Assembly (NCBI RefSeq): GCF_003045775.1
Contig: NZ_PXNS01000006.1
Span: 356,425-420,424, forward strand
Direction of reading: 5' to 3'
DNA: 64,000 bases
DNA from: Halomonas litopenaei
GTDB lineage: Bacteria; Pseudomonadota; Gammaproteobacteria; Pseudomonadales; Halomonadaceae
Below the pieces are notes generated by a model. The model searched no databases. It saw only the letters and a list, made by a program, of their open reading frames with translations, and was not told the DNA's origin. Made by a program: the position numbers and the translations under genes. Below are positions 63,934-64,000 of the stretch, piece after piece. How positions within the stretch are numbered: the first letter of the stretch is position 1; each line of letters opens with the position of its first letter.

Positions 63934-64000
63934 TGTAATGACCCCTTGGTTTCTGCACACCTCATCCAGTTAATGCGAGGTGTGCTCGGGGTGACACATA
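63934..64000 (-). mobile_element. Inverted right end of the second IS3-type element (continues outside)
   Basis: Minus strand TATGTG(T/G)CACCCCGAGCACACC through GGTCATTACA matches 63230-63296 in inverse orientation with a few differences. The tips of the two copies face each other across the 637-bp fragment 63297-63933. The body lies beyond the right edge. Confidence 0.85.

Overview
The window looks like a chromosomal segment of a halophilic gammaproteobacterium close to Halomonas (Halomonadaceae). Most of it is GC-rich. It carries gene sets typical of that group: a TRAP transporter operon, neighbouring lexA and psrA, ihfB-lapA-lapB, sdhE-ygfX, groESL under a heat-shock promoter, and pilA-pilB-pilC. 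The right end (about 51-62 kb) is much richer in AT and bounded by insertion sequences, so it reads as acquired surface-polysaccharide DNA. No database search was possible; all family names rest on motifs and recall.

Layout. 1-14.3 kb: two giant multidomain proteins, both made largely of carbohydrate-binding modules and lacking signal peptides, flank a type I secretion ABC transporter and its HlyD-type adaptor; a 68-bp tandem repeat array overlaps the 3' end of the adaptor gene. 14.4-15 kb: two His/Asp-rich small lipoproteins. 15-23.2 kb: an AraC-type regulator, then an operon of TRAP transporter (dctPQM), HDAC-like amidohydrolase, RidA, second HDAC-like amidohydrolase and branched-chain-type aminotransferase, which I read as uptake and catabolism of an N-acylated amine. 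23.25-23.42 kb: a strong candidate CsrB/RsmZ-type regulatory RNA on the minus strand. 23.7-26.7 kb: Na+/H+ antiporter, SodC, TrmJ. 26.8-30.6 kb: a duplicated unit of small membrane protein plus Wzz-type chain-length regulator. 31-45.4 kb: homocysteine methyltransferase family, groESL, fxsA, an SDR, an Rpn nuclease with a repeat tail, ComEA, pyrF with a duplicated 3' tail, lapBA-ihfB, sdhE-ygfX, lexA-dinB, psrA and an L,D-transpeptidase. 45.4-51 kb: pilCB and pilA, then a beta-CASP ribonuclease-like protein.

51.2-62.3 kb: SLC13-type (sulfate) permease, CysQ, CysD and a CysN-CysC fusion, then, after an ISL3-type insertion, a very AT-rich block of glycosyltransferase, sulfotransferase, polymerase-like and flippase-like membrane proteins. 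Together they suggest import of sulfate, its activation to PAPS, and transfer to a surface polysaccharide. 62.3-64 kb: nested remnants of IS3-type elements.

Two structural themes recur. A MITE-like repeat of about 142-159 bp with terminal inverted repeats occurs three times (15.9, 30.9 and 34.5 kb), each time with the same end overlapping the TAG stop codon of a gene. The 3' ends of two genes (the hlyD-like gene and pyrF) are duplicated just downstream of the gene.
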